Shown: positions 14,209 through 26,836, counted from the first letter of the stretch. The stretch: DNA of 64,000 bases from Trifolium pratense (GCF_020283565.1 NC_060059.1:41904338-41968337), one strand, 5' to 3'. Translations and numbers: made by a program. Notes: generated from the sequence alone by a model not told the origin.

Positions 14209-14560
14209 TTTGGAGCAACTTATTAACATAAGTGGCTGGTAATTTCATTTACTCTTCCAATTATAGTTATTGGTTCACTAGTTTAATATTTTTACACTTT
14301 TATTGTTATTGTTATGGACGATTAAATCAAATTAAATTTGGTATATGGTTCGACTAATAATTTGAGTGCAGGTGTGGACAAAGAGTAGATGTGCATTTTT
14401 GAATGAGCTACCAATTATGGAAGCTGCATCAAACAAGTATGCAGCGGAGTTTCATGTTACCAACTTGAGATGAAATTAGAGCTTGATCATATAAATCTAA
14501 CTAAACACTAAATATGTCTAGTGTGAAACATCTTGTGTTGCTATGTGAAAGCTTATTGTA
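14209..14560 (+). pseudogene. Truncated duplicate of the 16100-17040 gene
   Basis: It matches the end of exon 3, intron 3, exon 4 and the 3' UTR of the gene at 16100-17040, about 2.5 kb downstream. Shared landmarks are 'tggagcaacttat', the intron beginning after 'ggctg', 'gacaaagagtag', 'atggaagctgc' and the post-stop 'tcatataaatctaactaaac'. Exons 1-2 and most of exon 3 are absent. Two extra bases after the acceptor ('gcaggtgtggac' against 'gcaggtggac') shift the frame. About 20 bases are lost before the stop. It is a dead tandem partial copy. Confidence 0.9.
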
Positions 14561-16099
14561 GTTGTAGTGTTAAGAGTGTGTTTATAAGGAGTGGTAATTC
14601 TAACCATATAAATCGAATTTGTAAGGTTAAGTTAGATTCAATCCAAAATTTTAAAATGGTATCAACAGACTCCACTCCAAAATTCGTTGAGCTATTGGTT
14701 ATCATTTTTTCACCATCTGATTGTCCACTATTTATATTCACGTATCAATCTAATAATGTAGGACGTGAGAAAATGTGTTAAAACTTCACATTAGATAAAA
14801 TAAAGATAATTGTCATTTTATAAACTGATTTTGTAAAATTGAGGTAGGTTTTCCTTCATAATTTGGTTGAGTAGTAGCTAATTAGAAGAAGATTGTCACT
14901 AATTAATCCCACTGAATAATTGAACACACAAAAGTCATCGTTTGGAGTGATATGACATGAGTGAAAAATTTGGTGGAAATATATATTTTGTCGAAGATAA
15001 GATTCTTTTGAGGGTGGTGGATCCTATCTCATAAGGATAGAGATGATTTAATTTGTAATCATACATAATAAAGAAATGAAATTTTAGTGACTTTAATCTT
15101 TGGAACTTTGGTGATATAAAGTTAGCTCTTATTGTTGGAGTAGAAGAGTACAAAAGTGTATTAATATGGAGGTTGAGTATCCAAGTATAATTAATACTAA
15201 CAACAATACTAGTTGTTTCAAAAAATAAAACTATATAGATCCAAGGTTATCGTAAAAATGTTTTCCACATGTGTGATATTTCTTTTTTCTAAAATTATTG
15301 TTCATTTTAAAATTATGGTTGTAGTTGTTTTAGTCCTATTATTTTGTAATTTAGTTTTATTCATAATTCATGACATGTCTTGTGCTGTGAATAATCTTTT
15401 GAAAATATATTGTTTGTTTGTATTTAAAAAAGAAAAGTGAATCAAAGTTTAAAGACCTATTATACCTTAGGCTTCTTACACAGTTATCAATCAAATTTTT
15501 ACTTTGTTATAACTACAAAAAGAATTGTTAATAACTCCTCAAATAAAGAAACTAGGAAATGAAAAAAAGAAATAATACATGAAAAAATTTGTTAAAAGAT
15601 TTTTAAGGTTTAAAAACCATAAACTTAGGCACATTGTTTTCTATATATGTGGGCTACATGAACTGAAACATAGAATATTCAATAAATTATCACACACTTC
15701 ATTGGAGTGATTTGCTGTAGTTGTTTTCACACAATTTTGAATCTCGAGGAACGATCCAGATTAATGCAGTTATAAAATCATTTAAAACAATTTTGACCAC
15801 ATATTTTAGATCGGACATATGTAATCTACAGAAGTATCAAAACTGTAGGAAATCTGTTTTCCAGTGTTACTATTTTGAGTGGGACCCATTTCATCCATTA
15901 TATTATACTATGCATGAATGAAAATATCATCGTAGGATAAGACCAAAAAAAAGAGTAAATAGTAGCACACCCCATCAACAATATATAAAATTAATAAGAA
16001 GGCTAAGATAAGAACAATACAAAGTGGATTGTGATCTATCATCTATCCACTGTGATGTAGGATTGTTTGATTTTATACAAAAAAAATTAAGCAACAAAA
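14561..16099. other. Intergenic and promoter side of the small-protein gene
   Basis: No conserved frame seen. Short open frames (for example 14533-14781 and 15213-15440) are AT-rich noise. The promoter and leader of the 16100 gene should lie in the last few hundred bases, but no element was distinctive. Confidence 0.5.
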
Positions 16100-17040
16100 A
16101 TGGGTTCTCTTATGGCAGGATGGGGTTCTTCCTCCATTGATCCAAAATCAGGTACCATTTAATAACATTATACTATTACTATACACATATGCTTTGTGCT
16201 TAATTAAGCAGTTCATGTTGTGGAGTAACTAATCATATTAAAAGCTAGTTTTTTTCTGATGGGGGAAAATTTTCCATATTATTTCAGCCACACTTAAAAG
16301 GAACCAGTCACTCACTAAAGATGAAATTGATGCTTATTGGAAATCAAAGAAGAAAATAGAGGAAGAACACCTTAGAGCCATTTCCAATCTTTCAGAGACT
16401 ATTCAGGTTAGATATTTGAAACCTCTACTTGCCAACTTTTATCTCTTCTCTACTCTTTTCAATATTTTTCTTTTCATTTTTCTTGTTTTTATTTTTTACC
16501 TTTTTCTTGTGTGTTTGTGTAACTGTCACTACTAAATTATTGAAATAAATTAGAGACAAAAGATTAAGTATTAAATAAGGCTGTAGTCCTATAAAATTAA
16601 TGTATGATGATGCAACCTGATGAACAGGGTAACAAATACAATGATCCTGAAAAGAAGATTCAGAGGTCAATGACTATGCCTGTGACCCATGTAAGGGACT
16701 CTAATATGGACGTACTTGACACAAGTTTGGAGCAACTTATCAACAAAAATGGCTGGTAACAGATAATTTTCTCTTTCAATTATAGTTATATATGATTGAC
16801 TCAATAGTTTAATATTTGTTACACTTTTATTGTTGTTTTAGAGGAAGTAGTCCTATGGTTATGAATCATATATATGGTTGGTTGGACTAATAATTTGAAT
16901 GCAGGTGGACAAAGAGTAGCTGGGCATTTCTGAATGAGCCTCCATTGATGGAAGCTGCTTCAAACAAATATGCAGCTCAGTTTCATGTTGCCAACTTGGG
17001 ACCGTCAAAATTGAATCCTGAAGATGAAATTAGTGCTTGA
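16100..17040 (+). CDS. Small plant protein of unknown function, 144 residues
   Basis: Four exons with good GT-AG borders: 16100-16151, 16288-16406, 16628-16755 and 16905-17040, in phase. The protein starts MGSLMAGWGSSSIDPKS and is soluble, with no signal peptide or membrane segment. Residues 22-48 have a charged, probably helical block (SLTKDEIDAYWKSKKKIEEE). Near the C-terminus lies a conserved-looking WWTKSSWAFLNEPPLMEA, then KYAAQFHVANLG. I recall similar uncharacterised plant proteins with the same N- and C-terminal blocks but no assigned function. No catalytic motif is visible. A truncated copy sits at 14209-14560. The exon chain is well supported; the function is unknown. Confidence 0.88.
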
Positions 17041-17634
17041 TCATATAAATCTAACTAAACACTAAAGCATGTATATATTAATTGATCAATCAAGCGATTA
17101 ATCAGTATTTATGTCTACTTCAATATAAGATGTCTAGTGTTGTAACAATAGTGGTGTTCGTTTTTGGAGTCTCGTGTTGCGATGTAAGAAGCTTAATGTA
17201 TGTTAATCAACGTGTGTTTCCTGCTTTGTTTGAAGAGTGTAATGAAAATACCGAAACAGTGTGTTCATTTGATAGAGAGTTTTTATCGTAACATTTAACA
17301 GTTTCTTGATTTGAACGCTAAAAACTAAAACCACTAACTTACTGACAATCGTCTATAAGAAAACAAAACATTTGCCTATAAAAAAACAAATGCGATCATA
17401 AAAAAATTGATCGTTCTGATAATAGCAAAGATGTTAGCCAAGTGAAGGCTGTGAAGCATAAAGGGAAGTTATAAGAAATGGAGAACACAGCCACAAAAGC
17501 AATAGAATCTTACATTGCAGGTTATTCATTCGGGATGTATTAGCGAATTGCACAATTTCCTGCTGAAGGTTGCAATGTAGTTGATCTTAAATTTGTATAC
17601 GCTAAATCAGATACATGACTGAATAAACTCCTAG
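17041..17634. other. 3' regions of two convergent genes
   Basis: The interval lies between the stop of the plus-strand 144-residue gene and the stop of the minus-strand PPR gene, so it should hold both 3' UTRs. A 69-codon frame near 17082-17291 has no signature. Confidence 0.5.
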
Positions 17635-20121
17635 TTAGTTATTTTCTGGATTGAGGTTCTTCTCAGTGAGAATCATATTCAAGTTGTTGGCTGCTTCATC
17701 CAATCCAAGGCCTGTAAAAGCATCCATAATTCTTTTACAAGCAAGCGTATCAAAATCTGGTGTTGTCGCTTGTTTCCATTGATCAATAACTTCACCAGCT
17801 TCTTTTGCATGATCAAGAATGAGATATGCAGATATGATGCAGATATAATTCCTGCTAATCATTTTCTGTTTAGTCCTTCTCAATGAATTCCATATCATAT
17901 CAAGTTTATCCTTATTTCCCAACCCACCATAAAGAATGATCAATAAGTCATATGTTATCCATTGACTTTGCGTGATCTTTTTCTCAGTCTCGACTAGTGA
18001 GTTGGAACTTGCTCTATCAAGATGACCCGCGGTAAAATATACGTTGGCCAGGTTCAAGTATCTAATCCAACTTTCATCAGAATCAGCACTATTGCGCATT
18101 TCTTCAAGAATCCTTCTAACTTCATCAATATCAAGAGAAGCAGCACATGAACTTATCCATAGATTAAAAGTAAAGATATCAGGGGTAACCTTTTGTTGTT
18201 TGAGGTCTTCGATAACCGATGGGACCTTTTCGACCTGCCCGACTGACATGTAAAGAGTCATCATTTCATTGTAAGTAAGGGCATCAAAGGGGAGGTTTGA
18301 ATCTTTTATCCTTTCATATAGTTCCTCAGCCTTTTCAGTCATTTTTGCTCCTGCATAACAATGGAGGAGGGCTGTGTAAGTCTCGCATGTCTTTGCGGAA
18401 AGTGGTAAAGCCTCAAAGTAGCGCTCTGCAGCATCAATGCCAAAAACCTTGTTCATCAAATCTATGCGGTCTGCATAATCAGAGTCTGATAACTTGTATT
18501 CTTCATGACTAACCATCCATTCCGATAGCTGAAATCAACAATATTAAAAAATGGTGAAGCCCTATATCCAACAGAAAATGAGAGCCATGTTCATAATAAA
18601 ACTTTCCAAGTCCAAATCTTATTACTAGAAAAGACTGCAACATTATTTAACAACCATCGAATGCATTTGATTCTGAGACCGTTTTATGGAGCAAAACTAA
18701 TACATGAAAATACAATGCATCAGAAAAACATTCAGGAATAGAGGCCCTTAGCCACTGGATGACCCTTTATTATTCCAACAATTTTAGGCATTACAGAACT
18801 ACGTAAAGTATTAATTTGTGGACCTTACAAAGTCTATTAATTAGGTAGACACCTTGCAATATTCCTTCTTCTAAACCTTATAAAACTAATAATAATCATC
18901 GGTGAAGATTCAGTAAGAGTCTTGATTTGTTAATAAAAGAATAAGATCATTATCTTAAAAGCAAAAAGATCCAAAAACTTCTATGATCTGCTACTACTTC
19001 ATGTGTTATAAAGATATTCTCTTCTTTTTTTTTTCCACTTGATCTAAACAATTTCCAGAAGTTATCGCTAATTCATGGTCAGATAACTATAGTACCCAAA
19101 AATAAACTTCAGAACTCAAAAAAACTGCCATCTAATGAAAGCCTGTTTGGATAAAGATCTTAAATAAACGCTTATCAAATAAGCTATTTCTGTAACAAAA
19201 TATCAAAAAGAAGTCTAACAATTCTCCTAAAAATTATAAGTTGTTTTCATGAGCTATCCTAAAGAGCTTATTTAAATAAGCTGAAAAATAACGTCATAAG
19301 TTATTTCCATATGCTCTCTCAGAGACAATCTCACAAGTACCAGTACGGCAGTACCTATGGTGCTGTTTGGATAAACGCCTCAATTTGCAATTTATAATAG
19401 CATAAGCTCTTATCATAATATACTCTTATGTATAAGCTATTTCTATAACAAAAGATAAAATAAAGCCAAACTATTTTTGTATAATCTATAAGCTGTTTTC
19501 ATAAGCTATCCTCAATAAATTATGGAAATAAGCTGAAAACAGTTTATGAACATATTCATAAGCTCTCTCAAACAATGTCACAAGTGATTATGCCAGTAAA
19601 TAAGCTCAAATAAGTCAATCCAAACACACTTTTTATAAGCTATTCTAAAGAGCCAATTGCAATAAGCTATAAACAAATTCAACACGAAGAGAAATGAAAG
19701 AAACAAAACCTCTAAAGCGTGTTTATAACGCTGAGAATCTCTAAGTTCTTTAGAAATATCACGAAGCTGAGAAACAGGAATAGAATTCCCTTGAAGAACC
19801 CATTTCTGAAGAACATTAGTAGCACTTCGTTTGGGAAGTCTCAGTCTCAAGATTCTGCTTCTTAGATCATCATCATCACCCTCCGCAGAGTTCGGAGTTT
19901 CTTCTACATAATCACTGCTCACAGCATCTGAAGAAAAAAATCTTGCTGAGCGATGATGGTGATAACTGTTATTGATTAAACCACTGTTTCTGCATCAACA
20001 TGGTTAATTGAACTTTGGTGAATTCTTAGCTATGAATCTGAATGGTTATTTGGAAAATTGGAGAATGAAATTTGCGTTACCTTCGTTTGATGAGAGAGAG
20101 AAATAGAGAACGGTAAGACAT
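17635..20121 (-). CDS. Pentatricopeptide repeat protein, probably mitochondrial
   Basis: P-class PPR protein, predicted to bind organellar RNA. Three exons: 20081-20121, 19710-19989 and 17635-18528, giving 404 residues. The first exon was found from its splice signals: MSYRSLFLSLIKR, then NSGLINNSYHHHRSARFFSS, an Arg/Ser-rich, acid-free N-terminus typical of mitochondrial import. Then follow LRSRILRLRLPKRSATNVLQ and KHALELSEWMVSHEEY, as in the short P-class group of Arabidopsis At1g02150/At4g21705-like proteins. Repeats include TYTALLHCYAGAKMTEKAEE, TYNEMMTLYMSVGQVEKVPS and TFNLWISSCAASLDIDEVRR. There is no E, DYW or SMR domain. The 1.18-kb intron 2 carries MITE sequence. The RNA target cannot be inferred. 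Confidence 0.93.
19371..19632. mobile_element. hAT-like MITE in PPR intron 2
   Basis: The left end 'tgctgtttggataaacgcct' is mirrored by the right end 'aagtcaatccaaacaca'. The interior is full of 'ataagct' words on both strands. A related piece starting 'gcctgtttggataaag' lies just before it (about 19141-19330), so two related insertions or an internal duplication occupy the intron. Confidence 0.55.
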
Positions 20122-20262
20122 TGACGGCGTTTGTTGTAACTTGCTCCGTTTGATTTGGTTTTGACGGAGGAATTTGGTCGGAGATGAGAGACTCTGCTTT
20201 GTTTCAGAGACTGTGTGAATGGGAAATGTTTTTGTTTTTGTCAACTTCAAACGAAATGGGTG

Positions 20263-20287
20263 TGGGCCTATTATGGACTTTGGCCCA
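20263..20287 (-). promoter_or_regulatory. Site II (TGGGCC) elements upstream of the PPR gene
   Basis: 'tgggcc' at 20263-20268 and 'tggccca' at 20281-20287 lie about 150 bp upstream of the PPR start. TGGGCY elements are common in promoters of plant genes for mitochondrial and other growth-linked functions. Confidence 0.5.
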
Positions 20288-20983
20288 GATATTGACTAAT
20301 TTTTATGCAGAAGTGCACTAAGAGAATTTCTTTTGAAGCCCCCGTGTTTCTCGCGCACTCTGCTGATTTTCATTTTTGTCATTTCAGTTACTTCAGTAGC
20401 GGACGTTATAAAAATGTGTAATTTAAGTAAGATTTCCCCGAAACATAAAATTTTCAAAATTTTACACTTAAATAGCTTAAGGAGTATTTTAGTAATTGCA
20501 TGGGGAGAGAAAAGAAGCTCTTGTGTACTAGTATCATTATGTTCCAAAATGAAGTAAAACAAACTCTTAAGCCTAAAAATAGTGTAGTATTGAACAATAT
20601 ACACTCTCTAATAATAATACTCTTTTTAAAATCATACATTTATACATACTAATTCAACTCAACTATTGAACTGAGATTGATCGACTTAGATTACATCTTT
20701 TTTTTTTATACAAACTTAGATTACATCTTGATTAAACTATTGTTACGATTTAAATCCTCTAAATATCATTATGTAGTTGAGACTTGAGATGAGTGTAATT
20801 GCTAAAACTAGGTAAATGGTACACATATGTATTAGAATTTATTTTAACTTCAAATACTAAATTCAAAATTTAATTTGAGTTGTCTCTTCACAATTGCAAT
20901 TGTATAATAGTTATAGAAATGCAATTATGTTAAAGCTATTGCAAAAAAAATTTATCATCAAGTTCAACCGTAATTTTATTCAA

Positions 20984-21107
20984 ACTCACTTGGGTTGATA
21001 TATTGGTATTGACTTGAGACTTGGGAGTGTGCTCCTCTTGAGGTCTGAGGTTCGATTCTCTCTAATGTCAATTTGGATGGACTAATTTAGCTTCTTCAAA
21101 AAAAAAT
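20984..21107 (+). mobile_element. tRNA-derived SINE with a 16-bp target duplication
   Basis: It opens 'actcacttgggttgat', has an A-box-like 'ttggtattgacttgagac', a B-box-like 'gaggttcgattctctc' and an A tail. The duplication CCGTAATTTTATTCAA at 20968-20983 recurs at 21108-21123 with one mismatch. A close relative is at 31539-31662. Confidence 0.85.
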
Positions 21108-21494
21108 CCGTAATCTTATTCAATTCGATTCAAAATATTAGTCTATTTACTATAATTTTATCTGATTCAAGATGATATTAATCTCGTTACAAATTGTATC
21201 TAATTATTAAAAAAGAAATTCATAATTACTTAATTAATTATACCATTACTTTAAATTTATGATAATTACAAAACTAACCTGCTATTGAAAACCCGAAATT
21301 ACCCTGCCCTCCCCAAAAGGGGGAATATACTAACCTACGACGCGCTACTACAGGCAACACAGAACGTTACCGTGTTTCCTTCCTTTCTTCCACTCGCCAC
21401 CATCACCATTTCCTTCTTCTTCGATTCCATTACATCACAGAGAGCTTGTTTCAGATTGGTTGACGAATTTTCGAATTCGAAATCAGAATCGGAA

Positions 21495-23527
21495 ATGGGA
21501 ACATTAGGCAGAGCTATATACAGCGTTGGATTTTGGATTCGTGAAACTGGTCAAGCCATTGATCGCCTCGGTTCCCGCCTCCAGGGAAATTACTACTTTC
21601 AAGAACAGCGTCAGTCACTACTATTCTCTTCTTAGATCCATTTTCTCTTTCCGTAATTACCCTTCATCTATGTCTTAGATCAATTCTCTAATCCATTTCT
21701 TCAAATGCAGCGTAATTGTTTTTATTTTTGTAGCTTTTCATTATTGTTCTACTTATTTATTATTAGTACTTGTGCTCTATGTATTGAAAGCTTAATGGAA
21801 TAATTGGTACTAAGAAATATGATGGTATGGTTGTGGCAAAATGTTGGAAAGAAATGGATATTTATGGGTAATTTGTTTTTAGCGTATAGTGGCTTGCAAG
21901 TGGAACAAACTATGAAGCACACACTGGACACGCACAGACGCTGACATGTCGACAGTGATAATAATTGGAGAAAATGACATAATTCAATGTAATTATAAGT
22001 ATTTGTGTCATGTCAGTGTCAGACACCGGGACAGCATAATTCGAGGAGTGTTTGTGCTTCATAGGGAAAAACATACCGAGATTCTGGAGATTGAATATAT
22101 AATTATATTAGGCTGTGGTGTAGTAGAAACTTGTTGATTTGGACTTAGGTGTATACTCCAAATGTTGTCTTGACATTGACACTTGGGAAGAAAACAGAAG
22201 ATGAAAAGTGTAGTTATTCTTGCATCACAGAAGATGTTTAAATGAAATGTCCAATTCACGTTAAAACCTCTGAATTTGTATCCTACAGTGACTCAACTAT
22301 ATTGGAATTACACATACTTCTCAATCTTATTCTCACAGACATGCAGTGCTTAAATTTGTTGGGAATGTTTTGGTTTTACTTTGAAATAATGTTTATTGAT
22401 GTGATTAGAATCTTAATTGGCATGGCAATAGTAATGTATGGATTTGTTTGTGCATTATCTTGCTAGGACCTCTTAGTGTTTATAATTTGTTTCTTTTTCC
22501 TCATTTTTTGATGTTATGAAATCTTCAATAACTTAATAGTATTATTTATTTTTCTAATAGCTCTTCATCATTTAGCTTGTGGAAAAATGGTTCTATGGGC
22601 TGTCTGTCTTTACTTGATTTTCCTTTATGCTATAAAACATAATATCAATTATTCCTCTTTGTTATTATTTTTAGTGTCCAGGCATCGAACTCTGATGAAC
22701 ATATTTGATAAGGCTCCTAGTGTTGATAAGGATGCATTTATTGCACCAAGTGCCTCCGTCATCGGTGATGTTCATATTGGCAGAGGATCATCCATTTGGT
22801 ATGGATGTGTCATGAGAGGTAAGGTCTTTGATTTTATCAATTAGACATTAAAATTTTGACTGGTTTATCGTTTGGCGCTTTAGTAAGCAACTAACCAGAT
22901 CTATTCGTGGAATACATTTTAAAGGAAAAATAGGAAAAATCTGTCCAATACAATAATGTTGCATTTCTCTGATCGTCGAATGTAATTTATAGGTGATTTT
23001 TTTTGTTGAGTTTCTGTTTTGTGATATAAATTGTAATCATATTCAAACTTCACTTTATGCTTAGGTGATGTGAACAGCATCAGTGTTGGAAGTGGAACCA
23101 ACATTCAGGATAACTCCCTGGTGCACGTTGCAAAGTCAAATTTAAGTGGGAAGGTGTTGCCTACTACTATTGGGGATAATGTTACTGTAGGTGAGTCTGT
23201 GAGCAATACTTTTCCATGATCATGAATGATAACACATTTTTCCTCTCATGATGTTAAAATTTGCACTGAGCAGGTCATAGTGCGGTTTTACATGGTTGCA
23301 CTGTTGAGGACGAAGCTTTTGTTGGTATGGGTGCAACTCTACTTGATGGTGTCGTTGTTGAGAAACATGCCATGGTTGCTGCTGGTGCCCTTGTTAGACA
23401 GAATTCACGGATTCCAACTGGAGAGGTATGTGTGCGTGTGTCTTTTTAGGTTATTATGTGTGTGTTTTAGATTAATTATTACAGTACCGCAGATCTAGGT
23501 AAAGGGGTGACATGTAATTGTGCGTTC

Positions 23528-23562
<35 letters not shown>

Positions 23563-24923
23563 TGTGTGTGTGTTCCTTTCTGATTTTGTATACACTTTAT
23601 TTACATACCTTAAAGAAACCATCTTTGCAAAATTTGAGGTTGCTATCACGGTCAAAATTATGGTTGAATCTCATCTTATTTGATTTGGATGTGTAGAATC
23701 ACCAATAAGGACAGTGTTAGACCAGCTGACTGTAACCCAAGTAATAGGAAGAAGCCCATAAGCAGGGAGAGAGTGGGGACATCAATGAATAGGGTAGGAT
23801 TGCATACAAATTAATATAACAGAATGTTTATTTTAAGGGACCAGCGATGGGGATTATTATAACAGAACATGTGTGAACTGAGAAGATAGAGGGAAAGAAG
23901 ATTTAGGGGTGGGGGCGGTGTAATCAGTAGGAAGGAACATTGCAGCCACTCAACATGTCGTGTATCCAGCATTTTTTATTTCTATTATGCATTTCCGCGC
24001 TGGTCAACTTCTTCCATTATTCCGAAATCAAATAAGATGAGAATCCCTTCATAAATTGCATCAAATCTCAGCTTCCTATCTATTCTTACTACTTGGTTCC
24101 CAGCAAATAGTCCTATATCTAAAGGCGAAGGGAGACTAATTAAAACTATAGGTCTAATCATCGACAGATTTAGCATGAGTGGTCTATCTTTATGCCTAAT
24201 ACTAATACATGATGTTATGACGTTGATCAATCCATGTAGGGTACTGCACCTGGTGAAAAAAAGGCTATGTGATTGTTGCTGGTGTGTAAAACAACAAAGA
24301 TAGACCACGCATGCTATGTTTAGCGATCTTACTACTATTATTATTTCACCCCACCTCGTTGCTCCCATTGTGAACTAATTCATGTAAGATGGGTTTGTGA
24401 TTGCGATAATTAACACCTCTCTTGTTTCAAGTATGACGCCCTTTGCTCATTTAATGTTATCATTAACCGAAAAGTCAGCACTCCTTAATGTTGCTTATAA
24501 TATTTACATAGACTACATATTGAACTTTTAGTTTTAATTACGCTAAAACTACGCTACTATTCTTGAATTCTGTTTATGCTTGTAATGTGTATCATCAATG
24601 ATCTGTAAATTTAACCATAAAATTGCCTATATTTGCAGATTTGGGCAGGAAACCCTGCAAAGTTCCTGAGAAAACTCACTGCCGAAGAGATATCATTTAT
24701 CTCTCAGTCAGCCATCAATTACAGTAACCTTGCACAGGTCCATGCAGCTGAAAATGCCAAGCCTTTTGATGAAATTGAGTTTGAGAAAGCGCTCCGGAAG
24801 AAGTTTGCACGTAAAGACGAGGAGTATGACTCAATGCTAGGCGTTGTTCGTGAGATCCCTCCAGAACTCATTCTTCCAGATAATGTCCTACCTGCTAAAC
24901 AAACAAAGGTTTCCACACAATGA
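21495..24923 (+). CDS. Gamma carbonic anhydrase, mitochondrial complex I subunit
   Basis: Subunit of the matrix-exposed carbonic anhydrase domain that plant complex I carries on its membrane arm. Five exons: 21495-21609, 22675-22818, 23065-23190, 23274-23425 and 24639-24923, giving 273 residues, close to Arabidopsis gammaCA1/2. The start is MGTLGRAIYSVGFWIRETGQ. The middle is the left-handed beta-helix of hexapeptide repeats (SASVIGDVHIGRGSSIWYG, GDNVTVGHSAVLHG, GMGATLLDG). The three zinc-ligand histidines fall at 107, 130 and 135 by my count, as in the active gammaCA forms, so this is not the His-lacking gamma-CA-like type. Introns 1 and 4 carry repeats. The tail EYDSMLGVVREIPPELILPD is the family C-terminus. 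Confidence 0.96.
21910..22064. mobile_element. MITE with CTATGAAGCA ends in gammaCA intron 1
   Basis: Ends 'ctatgaagca' and 'gtgcttcatag' are inverted repeats; the interior has 'tgtcagtgtcagacaccggg'. It is the same family as 60779-60975. The flanking 8 bases are only partly alike, so this is the older copy. Confidence 0.75.
23527..23573 (+). repeat. (GT)n microsatellite in gammaCA intron 4
   Basis: About 47 bases of GT repeat with one A interruption. Confidence 0.9.
23715..24300. repeat. Possible repeat insertion in gammaCA intron 4
   Basis: Base composition rises in G+C and G-runs ('ggggtgggggcggtg') compared with the other introns, and the block begins 'tgttagaccagctgactgta'. It could be a solo LTR or retroelement fragment on the minus strand. 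No partner or target duplication was identified. Confidence 0.3.
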
Positions 24924-25671
24924 GATCTTTTAAGAAAAGTGTCTTTCAATTCAAATCTTGAAATGACATCGAGCAATATACTTGTTTTGTTCAAATTCAT
25001 GGAAGATGGATTATTTTTTCTTCCCAATAATAACAAACATGTCCCAGGCTAGGGTATGACTTCTTTTCAGATTGAGGAATCAATTGTTCCATAATATTTC
25101 AAGTTGTTATCTGCTTTGGAAAAAGGAAAGTTCCCTGAACGATCGTGTATGTGGATCTTTAGTGTTTGATGTATCCAATGCACGTGAGTTTCACATGAAT
25201 GTTTGTTTAATCATGGTATTTATGTGACATTGTTTTGGTCATTAGTTACTTTAATGAGTTCCTTAATAACAAGGTGATGTGGGAACTGTCCCAAGTGATT
25301 TCACCACAATGAAATCGCAGTCTGCTACACATATGCTGGAAGACACAGAGTCATGAGAGAAGCCTAAAATTTTGGGAGGCCTAAAGTTGTTGGTTAACTT
25401 CAAAAAAATACAAATAGTAATACTTAATATAGCATAGCTAGTTTAAAATACAATGGAGGTACTTGAACAAAGTTGCACGCAGCTATTAATCCTTAATCTT
25501 GATAGCACACTTTGGGTTAGGATACTTTCCACTTCTTAAATAAATAAAGGGTTAGCTGGTGTTGATCCCATTGTAAGCGAGTTTCGGATTTTCCCCTATA
25601 ATTTTTTCTTTTTTTATTCCAAGTCATATAAAGGGAACAGTCAGAGCCCAAGTTGTCCACTAAGAAAGGTA

Positions 25672-25817
25672 CTTCCTCCGGCCACAAATATAAGCAAAAA
25701 TGCGTTTTTTAGATTTATTGAATAATTGATGTATTTTGTAGTATTATAGTCCACATATATTAGTTATTCAATGAATCTAAAAAGTACATTTTTGCTTATA
25801 TTTGTGGCCGGAGGGAG
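25672..25817. mobile_element. Stowaway-like MITE, 146 bp, TA duplication
   Basis: Inverted ends CTTCCTCCGGCCACAAATAT and its near-complement ending GGCCGGAGGGAG are flanked by TA on both sides (25670-25671 and 25818-25819). TA duplication with CTCCCTCC-type ends is the Stowaway/Tc1-mariner hallmark. Confidence 0.88.
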
Positions 25818-26774
25818 TAAATGATAGAATCTTCACTTTTTTTTTTTTTTTTTTGAACAAGTAGAATCTTCACATTACGAAGAGGAATAAAATAATTTTA
25901 CGGGAGTAAACTTAAATTCGCTCATTATTGTTACTCGAATTTGGACAAACTCCACATATCTTCAAGTATCCGAACTTCCAAAATTGTTTCCAATCCATCA
26001 ATGTTATCGAAATTTGGACACAATTTCCTCATATTGAATTTGAGGAACTAATTTTCCGATTATTTTATTAATTTTTCTGATTAATTCGTAAAATAAGCAA
26101 CAAAAAATTCCGATTATATAAGCAAAAAAATTATTTTAGCACTTAATAATAAAAGTAAAATATGATAATTTGAAGTATGACTTTTTGTGTTTTCTTTGAA
26201 ATAAATTTCATGGGAATAAGTAAAAATAATTTTGATTGGTTATTAATTATGGGGAAAAGAAGAGAGAGAGTAAATTAAACGTAGTTTGCATTTAATTTCA
26301 TGAAAATAAGTACGGAGATTTCCTATGACATCTCAAGATGAAACATATTCCTATTTAAAAACAGTTTTAATTTTAGTCACAAGAAACACGAACAATTATA
26401 TATTGAATACACCCCAATCTATTTTGTATAAAATACATATCTCTCTCTTTTTTTTGTTTTTCATGTATATAATATGACTTATGAATTCATGCATGTCATG
26501 TGAGAATAAATATTATATATGATGGAAAAACAAAGCGATCATACATTTTAACCACTATTAATTATTTTTTTAATGAAACTCCTATTACATTTATGTACGA
26601 TATCTTTTACTCCGTGTATATTAAATAATTTATTAAATTTAATTGATAACATAAAATTTTGTAAGATTTTACTATTTTATCAAAATTCTATTACTTATTT
26701 GTTTCACCTCAAAATTTTATTAAAAAATAGTAAAATCTTACAAAACTTACAAAATTTGATAACATAACTTATTT

Positions 26775-26780
<6 letters not shown>

Positions 26781-26834
<54 letters not shown>
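26781..26834 (+). repeat. (AT)n microsatellite
   Basis: About 54 bases of uninterrupted AT. Confidence 0.9.

Positions 26835-26836
<2 letters not shown>

Noticed and set aside
14935..15440. Small frames on both strands between the pseudogene and the 144-residue gene
   Set aside because: AT-rich, no domains, no supporting splice structure.
23985..24368. 127-codon minus-strand frame inside gammaCA intron 4
   Set aside because: It lies in an intron, has no recognisable domain and probably crosses repeat sequence.
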